A stretch of DNA of 62,698 nt. It comes from a virus. Shown piece after piece: positions 22,433-30,132 of the stretch. The notes under the pieces were generated by a model. That model did no database searches, was not told where the DNA came from, and saw only the letters and a program-made list of their open reading frames with translations. The stretch spans positions 1 through 62,698 of IMG/VR virus record IMGVR_UViG_3300043403_000045, one strand, 5' to 3'. The stretch's first letter is position 1; the number at the start of each line of letters is the position of its first letter. The translations under genes were made by a program, and so were the position numbers.

Positions 22433-23151
22433 TGCTTTCATATAACAAAGAATTAAAAGAGCCTCGCTCATTACTTATAGTTAGCAGCTTTAAGCCTGCC
22501 AATAAATGTACTGACGATTACCTTAACCAACAAAAGCTTGCGCTTGATTCGTGGCTTTCGCTAAAGGCTGCAATCATTTTGCTGAATGAAAAAGAAGACG
22601 TGCCATTTGCTCCACCAGAAATAGTGTTCCGTGATCCGCGGCTGGAGCCTCCGCCCGTACACGATATTATTGGAGCGGGATTAGACTATATCAAGAACCT
22701 TAAAGACGAGAGTGTTATTATAGCAATAGTAAATTCGGACATCATTCTCACGCAGGACTTTAATAAGGTTTTACTGCTAACTGATAAGCATGGCAATAAT
22801 TGGGCGGCTTCATCGCGCCGATACCATTACACTAAAGACATGGCCAAGGCAGAGATAAAGGACTGGGGCATAGATACATTTGCTGCATCTGCTAGGGTGT
22901 GGAAGATGGTTCACGCTGACATGAAGAAATATAACGCAGACAAGCTTCGCATAGGCAAAACTATATGGGACTCATGGCTTTCTGGTTATTTCGTTGCTTC
23001 TATTATATCATCTAAATATATTAGCCTATCAGACCTCAAGTGTGTTTTTCATAAAGAACATACTATTTCAGGGGACAACCATAACTTGCCAGCAGATTGC
23101 GCTAATGTAATCGAAGTTGGCGCAGGATACCCGTCAGTAAAATACTCATGA
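22432..23151 (+). CDS. Glycosyltransferase-like protein
   Basis: A 239-aa protein with a Rossmann-like start (RSLLIVSSFKPAN) and a central VIIAIVNSDIILTQDFNKVL block, like the D-x-D-equivalent strand of GT-A enzymes. The Asp pair is reduced to S-D. It is coupled by ATGA to the GT-FkbM fusion. Probably a sugar transferase or an inactive partner; donor and acceptor unknown. Confidence 0.55.
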   Translation: MLSYNKELKEPRSLLIVSSFKPANKCTDDYLNQQKLALDSWLSLKAAIILLNEKEDVPFAPPEIVFRDPRLEPPPVHDIIGAGLDYIKNLKDESVIIAIVNSDIILTQDFNKVLLLTDKHGNNWAASSRRYHYTKDMAKAEIKDWGIDTFAASARVWKMVHADMKKYNADKLRIGKTIWDSWLSGYFVASIISSKYISLSDLKCVFHKEHTISGDNHNLPADCANVIEVGAGYPSVKYS

Positions 23152-24542
23152 CAACAGATATATTCATTCGTTCCTACATTGGTGATGCTGAGTGGTTCAA
23201 GTGCTCTATCGCATCTATACAGAAATACGTTACAGGATATAGAAAGATTATCCTTTGCGTCCCTGCCTCAGATGCTGGCACATTCAATGAAATTATACAG
23301 CCTTATACAAACATCGAGTTAGTATATAGTGCAGCGTATTCAGACGACTACCTAGGCCAGCAAATAAGCAAGCTAAGTGCGCATAAGTACTCGGACGCCG
23401 ATTGCTATATGTACCTAGATTCTGATTGCATAATCACTCAGAAAATAGACGTAGCCGATTTCTTGGTAGATGGACGTCCCATAGTATGGAAATCTAGCTA
23501 TGCCTCAATCACGCCAGAAGGCGGTTTCTCATGGCAGGAGTTTACCTCTAAGGTTATAGGTCAAACACCCACGCATGAATATATGCGCCGATTCCCATTC
23601 CTTTATTTGAGTACAACACTCATCGACTTTGCGGACTACATCAAGCGCACACACGGAAAGCATATTGATCGCTATATTCAGAAGCAGGCTTATCGTCAAT
23701 TCTCTGAGTTTAATGCCATTGGTTTCTTCGCTGAGCTGTTTCATAACCGATACTACGAGTTCATCGACACAGATGCTGGTCCAATGCCCGAGTCTCACAT
23801 CATTCAGTTCTGGAGCTGGGGCGGCATCTCCCCTGAAATTAAAGCCAAGATAGACGAAGCCCTCAAAGGAAATCCGGTCCGCAAGACTAAGCATGGATTT
23901 TACGTGCTCGATGGAGATACACATATTGGTAAGTGGTCAGAAGAATCTGGCAGGCTAGATCACGACCAGAACATGCTGCCATCGGTTTTGAAGCACATCA
24001 AAGAAGGCGATACCGTCATTGACGCAGGGGCATACATTGGAGACCACACCATAGCTTATTCCAGGGTCGTAGGCACTTCAGGAAACGTAATAGCGATAGA
24101 AGCTAACCAAGATGCATTTAATTGCCTAGAATTAAACATGGCCAGCTTGAGCAACGTTAAATGTTATAACACTCCACTTGGCACAGGCAAAGAGACAGTC
24201 AGCGTCACCAGCTTAGATCCTAATTTTGGCACTGCCTTCCTTAAAGAAGGAGAGATTAAAACAATCTCTATTGACGGATTAAAGCTCAAAGAATGTCATT
24301 TCATAAAGATTGACTGCGAAGGCTACGAGCCATTGATCCTCCAAGGAGGGGCCAAGACCATTAAGAAGCATAAGCCTACATTACTTATCGAAGTAAACGA
24401 TGGCGCACTCAAGCGATACGGCTCTTCCCGTGAAGCACTAATTAAACAAGTAGAAGAACTAGGTTATTCCGTAGAAAACATTTACAAAGAACAAGGACTA
24501 CTCGATGAGCAATTTGACATTATCTGCAAAGCCAAAGCCTAA
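23148..24542 (+). CDS. Glycosyltransferase-FkbM methyltransferase fusion
   Basis: Residues 1-235 are GT-A-like (TDIFIRSYIGDAEWFKCSIA, CYMYLDSDCIITQKID with DSD at 91-93, HIIQFWSWGG). Residues ~270-464 are an FkbM-type SAM methyltransferase: TVIDAGAYIGDHTIAYS near 290, VIAIEANQDAFNCLELN, and HFIKIDCEGYEPLILQGG. FkbM enzymes O-methylate sugars or amino acids. One polypeptide may both add a sugar and cap it with methyl. The C-terminus overlaps the next gene by 38 bp. Confidence 0.8.
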   Translation: MTTDIFIRSYIGDAEWFKCSIASIQKYVTGYRKIILCVPASDAGTFNEIIQPYTNIELVYSAAYSDDYLGQQISKLSAHKYSDADCYMYLDSDCIITQKIDVADFLVDGRPIVWKSSYASITPEGGFSWQEFTSKVIGQTPTHEYMRRFPFLYLSTTLIDFADYIKRTHGKHIDRYIQKQAYRQFSEFNAIGFFAELFHNRYYEFIDTDAGPMPESHIIQFWSWGGISPEIKAKIDEALKGNPVRKTKHGFYVLDGDTHIGKWSEESGRLDHDQNMLPSVLKHIKEGDTVIDAGAYIGDHTIAYSRVVGTSGNVIAIEANQDAFNCLELNMASLSNVKCYNTPLGTGKETVSVTSLDPNFGTAFLKEGEIKTISIDGLKLKECHFIKIDCEGYEPLILQGGAKTIKKHKPTLLIEVNDGALKRYGSSREALIKQVEELGYSVENIYKEQGLLDEQFDIICKAKA

Positions 24543-25299
24543 TAAACTCCTACTCGTCCCTCAGATATGCCAGTTTGACCAAGAACAAGGCTATGCTCTG
24601 GTCAATCTCATTTGCGATCTCATAGAAGATCATTGCTTAGAAGCCGACATCATGCTGTCAATTGCCGTAGGTGCAAAAGAAGATGCCGCAACCATCGAAC
24701 GGTTACGCTCTAAGTTCTCCAACGTGTATGTTCACCACTGCCGCAATGAGGTTAAGGGCTGGCCATACGGCCCAAACAATCAAGTGTGTGAGGTTTTTAA
24801 CGAAGTATTCTCTGGCCACCGAGACCGTAAATGGAACTATGCGGCTTTCATGCTGATTGAACCTGACTGTGTACCGACCAAGAAGGACTGGATTCAGGTC
24901 CTACACAAGGAATGGCATGAGGGCACGCAGCTCGCCCTCGGCGCATGGCTGTGTGCAGGCGATTCAGATTGCGGCATAGAACACATCAACGGCAACATGC
25001 TTATCTCGCCAGACATCATTAAGTCAGAGAAGTCTTTGCGCCGTCCCTCATTCAACGCATGGGACATTAACTTTGCTAGAATCTTCCTTAACAGCGGTCG
25101 AGCATCTCGCTTTATTTGGTCCGACTATAGGCTAGGCACCCCATCTAACCCTTGGACTTCCTGCAAAGACTTCCTAGGCGTAAAGCAATATAAGTCCGGA
25201 CAGAATCCGCTTTACGGTCAAAAGCTATCGCCAGTATGGATTCACGGCGTTAAAACAAAAGAAGCCATTGATTGTGTGCGAGCCAAGCTTCTTAAATAA
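24505..25299 (+). CDS. Glycosyltransferase-like protein
   Basis: A 264-aa protein with KLLLVPQICQFDQ at the first strand, AAFMLIEPDCVPTKKDWIQ at the place of the DXD motif (here EPDC), and a C-terminal WIHGVKTKEAID. The layout is that of a GT-A sugar transferase with a divergent metal site. Lies between the FkbM fusion and an acetyltransferase. Confidence 0.6.
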   Translation: MSNLTLSAKPKPNKLLLVPQICQFDQEQGYALVNLICDLIEDHCLEADIMLSIAVGAKEDAATIERLRSKFSNVYVHHCRNEVKGWPYGPNNQVCEVFNEVFSGHRDRKWNYAAFMLIEPDCVPTKKDWIQVLHKEWHEGTQLALGAWLCAGDSDCGIEHINGNMLISPDIIKSEKSLRRPSFNAWDINFARIFLNSGRASRFIWSDYRLGTPSNPWTSCKDFLGVKQYKSGQNPLYGQKLSPVWIHGVKTKEAIDCVRAKLLK

Positions 25300-25307
25300 A
25301 TTATTAC

Positions 25308-25844
25308 ATGCATCAAAGATTAAAAGACAAAATACTGCACAGCGATCAATATGCAGATGTTGGCAGATATACTTATGGCTCACCAACTTTCGTAGTTTTC
25401 CCGTCGGGCCATAAAGTTTCAATCGGTTCATTTTGCTCTATAGCAGATAACGTAACATTCATAAATGGCGGCAATCACTACACTGACCGCATTACCACTT
25501 ACCCATTAAACCTAATGTTTGAGGAAGTTAATTTACCTTGGCATGAATCCACCAAAGGCCCAATTAACGCAGGAAGTGATGTGTGGATAGGCTTTGGTGC
25601 AACGATCTTATCTGGAGTAACCATAGGCCACGGCGCAGTCATAGGAGCAGGCAGCGTCGTAACCAAAGACGTAGAGCCCTATTCAATAGTAGCTGGAAGT
25701 CCCGCCAGACATATTCGCTTTCGATTTAATCCTACAACTATTAAGGACTTGCTGGAAAAAGCTTGGTGGGATTTGCCGATAGATGAGATAGAGAAATTAT
25801 CGGGCTCTTTGCTAAACACACCACGAAGTAAATGCGATTCCTGA
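25308..25844 (+). CDS. Hexapeptide-repeat acetyltransferase (CatB/Vat type)
   Basis: A 178-aa left-handed beta-helix enzyme. YGSPTFVVFPSGHKVSIGSF starts the hexapeptide coils, NGGNHYTDRITTYP carries the family's catalytic His, and VWIGFGATILSGVTIGHGAV with VAGSPARHIRFRF completes the fold. Members transfer acetyl from acetyl-CoA to sugars or xenobiotics. In this cluster the substrate is probably a sugar added by the neighbouring transferases, giving O-acetylated glycans. Confidence 0.88.
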   Translation: MHQRLKDKILHSDQYADVGRYTYGSPTFVVFPSGHKVSIGSFCSIADNVTFINGGNHYTDRITTYPLNLMFEEVNLPWHESTKGPINAGSDVWIGFGATILSGVTIGHGAVIGAGSVVTKDVEPYSIVAGSPARHIRFRFNPTTIKDLLEKAWWDLPIDEIEKLSGSLLNTPRSKCDS

Positions 25845-26032
25845 TCCAGTCCATAGATCGCAAGCTGACGCGCACCTCAACACAGCCCTATCCCGGTAAG
25901 GAGCTTCCTCCACCAGAAGCTTACGTAATAACAAAAGATACTCAAAATCACCACTTCAAACTATTCAGGTATTCTTCAGGCAAAGACCCAATCGCAGAAT
26001 ACCACGAATTTATTCCACCTAAATCACCATGA
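25832..26032 (+). CDS. Small hypothetical protein, 66 aa
   Basis: A basic, Pro-containing protein overlapping the acetyltransferase end by 13 bp and the next ORF by ATGA. No recognised motif. Probably the tail of the glycan operon. Confidence 0.5.
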   Translation: MRFLIQSIDRKLTRTSTQPYPGKELPPPEAYVITKDTQNHHFKLFRYSSGKDPIAEYHEFIPPKSP

Positions 26033-26196
26033 GCAAACCAAGAAACGCACCCACCCAAGGTAAAGGCCGTCGTCCCATCATAGGCTACGATAACACTAAG
26101 TTCCGCGCTAACTATGACGAAATCTTCAAGAAGAAAGAAAAATGCGAAAAAACTCGACAGCCTTCACATGAAATAAGAAAGTCATCAAGCGATTAG
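26029..26196 (+). CDS. Small basic protein, 55 aa
   Basis: MSKPRNAPTQGKGRRPIIGY begins a very basic, probably disordered protein. ATGA overlap with the preceding gene supports it. Part of its coding sequence (26089-26112) recurs at 26523-26546, just past the end of the next gene. Confidence 0.5.
   Translation: MSKPRNAPTQGKGRRPIIGYDNTKFRANYDEIFKKKEKCEKTRQPSHEIRKSSSD
26089..26112 (+). repeat. 24-bp direct repeat, copy 1
   Basis: This sequence, GATAACACTAAG followed by TTCCGCGCTAAC, recurs exactly at 26523-26546; similarity continues upstream (ATCATAG in both). The two copies bracket the gene at 26213-26527, as expected if that segment entered or was copied by recombination. Confidence 0.75.
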
Positions 26197-26212
26197 TCCG
26201 AATTAAACCGAT

Positions 26213-26527
26213 ATGGAAAATCAAACTGAAAATACGCAAGCAGAAGTATTGCACTCAAACAACCTCAATAGGCGTCTAGGACGTTTCCACGTAAGCCGAG
26301 AACTGCTCAACCAGCAACCGGAAAAACTTAAACCTATCTTTGCTAACGTGATTGTGGTTGAAGCGCAAATGCGCTGGGTAAGCGACAGCGTGGAATACCT
26401 CGCGATGTCCGACCGTTTCGAACGAGTTCCCTATGGGCAAATGGCGCCATTTTACGATATTCAATTTCACGAGGATAAATACTATCTATCGACCTTGTAT
26501 CCGCCACCCAATCATAGCTTGCGATAA
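26213..26527 (+). CDS. Hypothetical protein, 104 aa
   Basis: A soluble protein with no recognised motif (VVEAQMRWVSDSVEYLAMSD). It lies between two copies of a 24-bp direct repeat and is somewhat richer in G+C than the glycan cluster, so it may be an insertion. Confidence 0.55.
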   Translation: MENQTENTQAEVLHSNNLNRRLGRFHVSRELLNQQPEKLKPIFANVIVVEAQMRWVSDSVEYLAMSDRFERVPYGQMAPFYDIQFHEDKYYLSTLYPPPNHSLR

Positions 26528-26546
26528 CACTAAGTTCCGCGCTAAC
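26523..26546 (+). repeat. 24-bp direct repeat, copy 2
   Basis: Exact second copy of 26089-26112. It overlaps the stop codon of the gene at 26213-26527. Confidence 0.75.
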
Positions 26547-26563
26547 CTTTTCAAATCTTATTG

Positions 26564-26608
26564 CCAGTAACACGATAAAATGCTCAGTAACATTGACCTT
26601 GTTACTGG
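26564..26608. promoter_or_regulatory. Inverted-repeat cluster, candidate promoter/operator
   Basis: CCAGTAAC (26564-26571) and GTTACTGG (26601-26608) are perfect inverted repeats. Extra half-sites CAGTAAC and GTTACT occur at about 26585 and 26621. TTGACC (26594-26599) lies between them as a possible -35. The arrangement suits a repressor-controlled promoter for the genes from 26636 on. Confidence 0.4.
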
Positions 26609-26635
26609 AACAAAAAATAAGTTACTAGCTTGTTT

Positions 26636-26875
26636 ATGGATTCCCAAAACCTACATTGCTTCGATTGCGCAAAGCCAGCAACGTGGCTTTATATGCCATC
26701 CTCCGAGTTGCCGGAAGTACAGCGATGGGCTTGTGATGAGCACGTTCCTCGCGGATGCTCTTGCCGTGAGGAGCCTACGGATGGTGACTACGAAAACCAC
26801 GCTCCTGAAAACTGGAAAGAGTCCACCGATATCAATGGCCGAAAATTACCATGCTGCGAGTGGTGGCCGCTATAA
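26636..26875 (+). CDS. Small zinc-finger-like protein, 79 aa
   Basis: Starts at ATG 26636. HCFDCAKPATWLYMP, then WACDEHVPRGCSC and a late PCCEWWP give a CxxC...CxxH...CxC pattern typical of small treble-clef-like zinc proteins, widespread as hypothetical proteins in bacteria and phages. Role unknown. Confidence 0.6.
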   Translation: MDSQNLHCFDCAKPATWLYMPSSELPEVQRWACDEHVPRGCSCREEPTDGDYENHAPENWKESTDINGRKLPCCEWWPL

Positions 26876-26903
26876 CCTAACGCCACAGCCAAGGAATAAC
26901 TTT

Positions 26904-27233
26904 ATGAAACACTACGATAAATTTGAAGACCCGTTCTCGACTGGCCCGATTGTCCCAAAAGTATCGATGCAAGTGGTTGAAATGCCATGCTACCACTGCG
27001 GGAGGACTACCCGCTTACCAGTACCTACCACATGTATAGATTGGGAGAAGATCGCCGAGAGCTACCGTAAGCGATTAGAGGAGATGCGTCAAAGCTACGA
27101 CCAGATGAGCCGTGATGTGGAGGTGTTGCACGTCGAAAATCCGGCGGCTGAATATATGGCGAATCAACTTCGCTTTATATTATTCGAGCTAAAGAGCACG
27201 TTCAACGATCCTAACCGCGAGTCTGGTTCCTAA
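26904..27233 (+). CDS. Small zinc-ribbon/coiled-coil protein, 109 aa
   Basis: ATG 26904 follows CCAAGGAATAACTTT, nearly identical to the leader of the next gene (27257). EMPCYHCGRTTRLPVP carries a CxxC knuckle with a third Cys shortly after. The rest is helical (ESYRKRLEEMRQSYDQMSRD). An upstream in-frame extension exists but overlaps the previous gene and lacks its own ribosome site. Confidence 0.6.
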   Translation: MKHYDKFEDPFSTGPIVPKVSMQVVEMPCYHCGRTTRLPVPTTCIDWEKIAESYRKRLEEMRQSYDQMSRDVEVLHVENPAAEYMANQLRFILFELKSTFNDPNRESGS

Positions 27234-27256
27234 TCAAAATACCAAGGAATAACTCT

Positions 27257-27499
27257 ATGGAATACTCAAAAGCCTACGCGATAGCTCGTGACTCATCTGA
27301 TTGCAAAGAACATGGACATTGTGCTCCTGAGTCTAAAATATGCCGCATGGGGGCATTCAGTCTAGGTGAATACCCTCCAATTTTCACGCAAGAGAAGGAC
27401 GCTTTTGATTGGGTGGCTACGCTGCCTAAGCACGATCAAGCGTGCCTACGTGTGGTCGTGGTTCGATTAGCTAACTCGAAAACTCAGCCACGCATCTAA
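27257..27499 (+). CDS. Small hypothetical protein, 80 aa
   Basis: Preceded by CCAAGGAATAACTCT, a better-than-average ribosome site for this genome and shared with the previous gene. The end carries AGCCACGC (27486-27493), part of the cassette end motif seen at 14.3-15.1 kb. Last gene of the long rightward run. Function unknown. Confidence 0.6.
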   Translation: MEYSKAYAIARDSSDCKEHGHCAPESKICRMGAFSLGEYPPIFTQEKDAFDWVATLPKHDQACLRVVVVRLANSKTQPRI

Positions 27500-27513
27500 A
27501 GCTCTCTCTCCAG

Positions 27514-27544
27514 CCGATCAGCCTACACGCTCATCGGTTTTTTT
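27514..27544 (+). terminator. Rho-independent terminator ending the rightward arm
   Basis: CCGATCAGC (27514-27522) and GCTCATCGG (27529-27537) pair with one mismatch around CTACAC and are followed by seven T. It ends rightward transcription just after the gene at 27257-27499 and overlaps the stop of the convergent gene at 27518-28024. Confidence 0.75.
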
Positions 27545-28024
27545 GCGCCTATCCACTACCAACACATACACCTTGTCAGCCTTACGATATCTAAAATACT
27601 TAAACACTATCCGCGCCCCTATCACTTTTCGGCCCCACACAATCGCACGCTCAATAGACTCATAATTAACTATCTTACATGCTCCCCTCGCATTCACTGG
27701 CGCATACACACGATACTCATATCTAGCATCCTCCCAGTCTTTATTCCTTTCACCCCCATACACATAGAAACTAGGCAGATATTCCATGTCCATCCCACTA
27801 GTAACATCCACAATATGCGTAGGTGCAATAAAGGAATCCCCATATGCCTTATCAGGCCCAATATAATTATCCGCCTTATTTGCCCGCAACCTTGCTCCAA
27901 CTGCATCCACTTCCCTATACCCATCTGGTATATCTCTCTCCCCCTTAATCATAACTCTCTCCGCTGCCTTCATTAAAACAAAATGCCTCACAATCGATTC
28001 CCATCTATCTGCCTTATATTTCAT
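27518..28024 (-). CDS. Hypothetical protein, 168 aa, convergent
   Basis: A basic protein rich in Tyr/Arg/Lys (VIGARIVFKYFRYRKADKVY) with no membrane segment. It is transcribed leftward, against its neighbours, from the gene-free region at 28 kb. It could be a regulator or replication protein acting on the nearby 16-mer repeats, but no HTH is evident. Confidence 0.55.
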   Translation of the reverse strand: MKYKADRWESIVRHFVLMKAAERVMIKGERDIPDGYREVDAVGARLRANKADNYIGPDKAYGDSFIAPTHIVDVTSGMDMEYLPSFYVYGGERNKDWEDARYEYRVYAPVNARGACKIVNYESIERAIVWGRKVIGARIVFKYFRYRKADKVYVLVVDRRKKTDERVG

Positions 28025-28040
28025 CTCACATTCCGAAAAC

Positions 28041-28083
28041 GTAAATCCCTGAGAAAAGTAAATCCCTGAGAAAAGTAAATCCC
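28041..28083. repeat. 17-bp tandem repeat, 2.5 copies
   Basis: GTAAATCCCTGAGAAAA occurs twice in tandem, followed by GTAAATCCC. It lies just upstream of the leftward gene at 27518-28024 and could be a protein-binding array for its promoter. Confidence 0.75.
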
Positions 28084-28260
28084 ATCCGTTCGCTTTCTGT
28101 CCATTATGCTCCTATTGCCAGCTTTTAATTTTTTTATGCACTCACCTTATCACAAAAACTTGCCTACCGCAACTTCTCTCTCTCTCTACATATTTACCAC
28201 CATTGCCAACACCCCTCTCTCCATTCCTCTTCACACTTCCTGTCCTTATACCTACTTTAT

Positions 28261-28340
28261 CCCAACATTTTCATGCGTGTGTCTTCGGGGATAGACATAT
28301 CCCATTTATCTCAACATTTTTATGTGTGTGTGCTCGGGGA
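28261..28340. repeat. Imperfect 31-bp direct repeat, two copies
   Basis: 28261-28291 and 28310-28340 align closely, sharing CAACATTTT, ATG-GTGTGT and TCGGGGA with a few substitutions. The pair is 49 bp apart, at the edge of the G-rich tract. Confidence 0.6.
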
Positions 28341-28610
28341 GGGTACAGGGGTCTTTTTATCGGATAGGGGTGGTGGGGGAGGTGGTCCCCTCGTGGGTGG
28401 TGGCTAGGGGAGGGGTGGCACGGTATGGGTGACAAATAAGAGCGGGGAATGGGGTAGATATAGGGGGAGAGAGGGGCGATTCCTAACTAGCTGGAGAATG
28501 CAATGTAAGCTTATTGAGCACGAAGCACTTACGGCAAAATGCGCTTTTTCGATTAGACATAATAGCTATTGTGAGCATGCAGGAATCTACGACGAATCGT
28601 GCACTTTGCC

Positions 28611-28707
28611 TGATCAAATTTAACCAGTGAAGTGATCAATTTTAATCATATGTTCATATTCGTATACGTTGATGTGATCAAATTTGACCAGTGATCAATT
28701 TTAACCA
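28611..28707. repeat. Four near-palindromic 16-mers, iteron or operator array
   Basis: TGATCAAATTTAACCA (28611), TGATCAATTTTAATCA (28633), TGATCAAATTTGACCA (28675) and TGATCAATTTTAACCA (28692) fit TGATCAAWTTTRAYCA, close to the full palindrome TGATCAAATTTGATCA. Start-to-start spacings are 22, 42 and 17 bp. Such clusters bind initiators or dimeric repressors. Their place in a gene-free region supports an origin or control site. Confidence 0.75.
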
Positions 28708-29171
28708 TTTTGGAAGTATTGCTTGGCTAGTGGGAAATGGGTATGAGGCTACCATTTATTGGGTCTATTGACAGGAGAATGGGTAATCTCGCAATGCGCT
28801 CCCCTTTACTCCCTGATTCCCCTACTCCCTCCCTTAGTGCTCTATCTATATCTAGGTGTATTGCGGGGATTTCACCCCCGGCCCCCCCCCAAGTGTAGCT
28901 CTGTGCGCATCGCATTCCATTGCCTTCCCCCCCCTCCCTCTCAATCCTAGGCGGTCTGCGACCGGTTTAGTCCGCAGTCTCCCATGCTTTTGGTGTATTA
29001 TTTTTCAGCTACATCATTATTTTGAGATATTTATTTACTTGATTTGCAACTATTTAGAAATGCGTTTTAATTTTCTGCAAAATAAATCTTGATTTCCCGG
29101 GGAATTGTGCGATTGTTTTTCTCATGCGCATGGAGCGCGATTAGAAAAACCAAACAAAACAATAAAATAAA

Positions 29172-29615
29172 ATGAAAACATCAGAAACGAATCCACTGCT
29201 ACCAGAACCCAATGACTACAAGGAAGCTGCCAAATTTATTGAAAATGAATTTGACGCTTTGGGCATACATTCGACGAGGATGCATGCAGGTTTGAGAGTA
29301 ACTGCTAAATGGAAGCACAATGCTTGGGTATTTACTTTTATAAAACCATATTGCACCTCTTTTACATGTGAATATAAAACAGGGACAGGAATAAAGGAAC
29401 CACCTGAGGTTTGCCGAGTTTTAGCAAACCTTTGCAGGGAGTTTTTGGATAGCGATTGCAGTTTTCCCACATGGTGTGATAACTTTGGATGTGACAAAGA
29501 TAGTCGCAAGGCTTTTGCAATATATGAAGCTTGCCTTAGCACTGGAGACGACCTAAAGAAAATACTCACATATCATCAGATAAAGCGATTTGCTTACCTT
29601 TCAAGCCAGTTGTAA
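29172..29615 (+). CDS. Hypothetical protein, 147 aa
   Basis: A Cys-rich soluble protein (YCTSFTCEYKTGTG, SDCSFPTWCDNFGCDKDSRK). It is preceded by TAGAAAAACCAAACAAAA, a leader shared with the genes at 29713 and 30.6 kb. First of a short rightward operon after the possible origin. Function unknown. Confidence 0.6.
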   Translation: MKTSETNPLLPEPNDYKEAAKFIENEFDALGIHSTRMHAGLRVTAKWKHNAWVFTFIKPYCTSFTCEYKTGTGIKEPPEVCRVLANLCREFLDSDCSFPTWCDNFGCDKDSRKAFAIYEACLSTGDDLKKILTYHQIKRFAYLSSQL

Positions 29616-29627
29616 TCTGCACTAATT

Positions 29628-29700
29628 CAACCCTTTTTGCTAATTGTAAAAGTGGAGAGGGTTGGGACTAGCGCAAATAATTTGCTAGAAAACCAAACTA
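29628..29700 (+). promoter_or_regulatory. Repeated structured leader element, copy 1
   Basis: AACCCT (29629-29634) pairs with AGGGTT (29658-29663); next come ACTAGCGCAAATAATTTGCT, itself hairpin-forming, and TAGAAAACCAAAC. The element recurs at 30527-30592 and precedes a gene in both places. It could be an attenuator, a promoter or a translational control leader. Confidence 0.6.
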
Positions 29701-29712
29701 AAGACCAATAAC

Positions 29713-29892
29713 ATGACCAACAGGCAAGCTTTGAATCTGCATTTGACCAACGATAGTGATGTAATAAAATCCGTTATGATGCTTCGAGTTAAAAGAAGCC
29801 GACTCGTAAAAAGAATGGAGTCAAAGACCTTGGCTCAAAAAATAGAGGCATACAGTGCTTTTGATAATGCCATTTTTCAGGTACAAAAATAA
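29713..29892 (+). CDS. Small basic hypothetical protein, 59 aa
   Basis: Starts at ATG 29713 right after the repeated leader. Helical and basic (MMLRVKRSRLVKRMESKTLA). No family recognised. The shared leader supports expression. Confidence 0.5.
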   Translation: MTNRQALNLHLTNDSDVIKSVMMLRVKRSRLVKRMESKTLAQKIEAYSAFDNAIFQVQK

Positions 29893-29919
29893 ACCCAAAA
29901 GGATAAGAATAACAAACAA

Positions 29920-30132
29920 ATGAACGATAAAAAAATGATCCGCTGGCACAACTCCCCACCCTCTCAAGATGCTCTCCAGGTCCGATGGGGGGCTAAGTGG
30001 GTGGGGTGGCTCACTCCTACAGATGCTCAAGAATTAGCTGGTAAAGCTAAGTATCTTTACTTTCAGAATACCCGCAAGAAAGTGGTTAAAATTCACCCTT
30101 ATTTAAAATCAATAAACACTATATCAAAATGA
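29920..30132 (+). CDS. Small hypothetical protein, 70 aa
   Basis: A basic, Trp-rich protein (RWHNSPPSQDALQVRWGAKW) coupled by ATGA to the next gene. No family recognised. Confidence 0.55.
   Translation: MNDKKMIRWHNSPPSQDALQVRWGAKWVGWLTPTDAQELAGKAKYLYFQNTRKKVVKIHPYLKSINTISK

Larger units (their letters stand above)
28025..29171. other. Long gene-free region with G-rich tracts and repeats
   Basis: No convincing gene lies in these ~1.15 kb. The plus strand is pyrimidine/C-rich at about 28100-28260 and 28800-28950 and very G-rich at 28335-28480 (many GGG/GGGG runs with quadruplex potential). Short repeats occur at 28041-28083, 28261-28340 and 28611-28707. The mix suggests a replication origin or other control locus. 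A 64-aa ORF at 28429-28623 looks like chance. Confidence 0.6.

Noticed and set aside
28106-28294. 62-aa ORF rich in Phe, Thr, Ser and Pro
   Set aside because: It arises from the pyrimidine-rich composition. No gene context.
28429-28623. 64-aa rightward ORF beside the 16-mer array
   Set aside because: It starts in the G-rich tract, ends within the first repeat, shows no domain and no ribosome site. Likely chance.
28000-28800. CRISPR array
   Set aside because: The repeats are short, few and irregularly spaced, with no Cas genes in the window.
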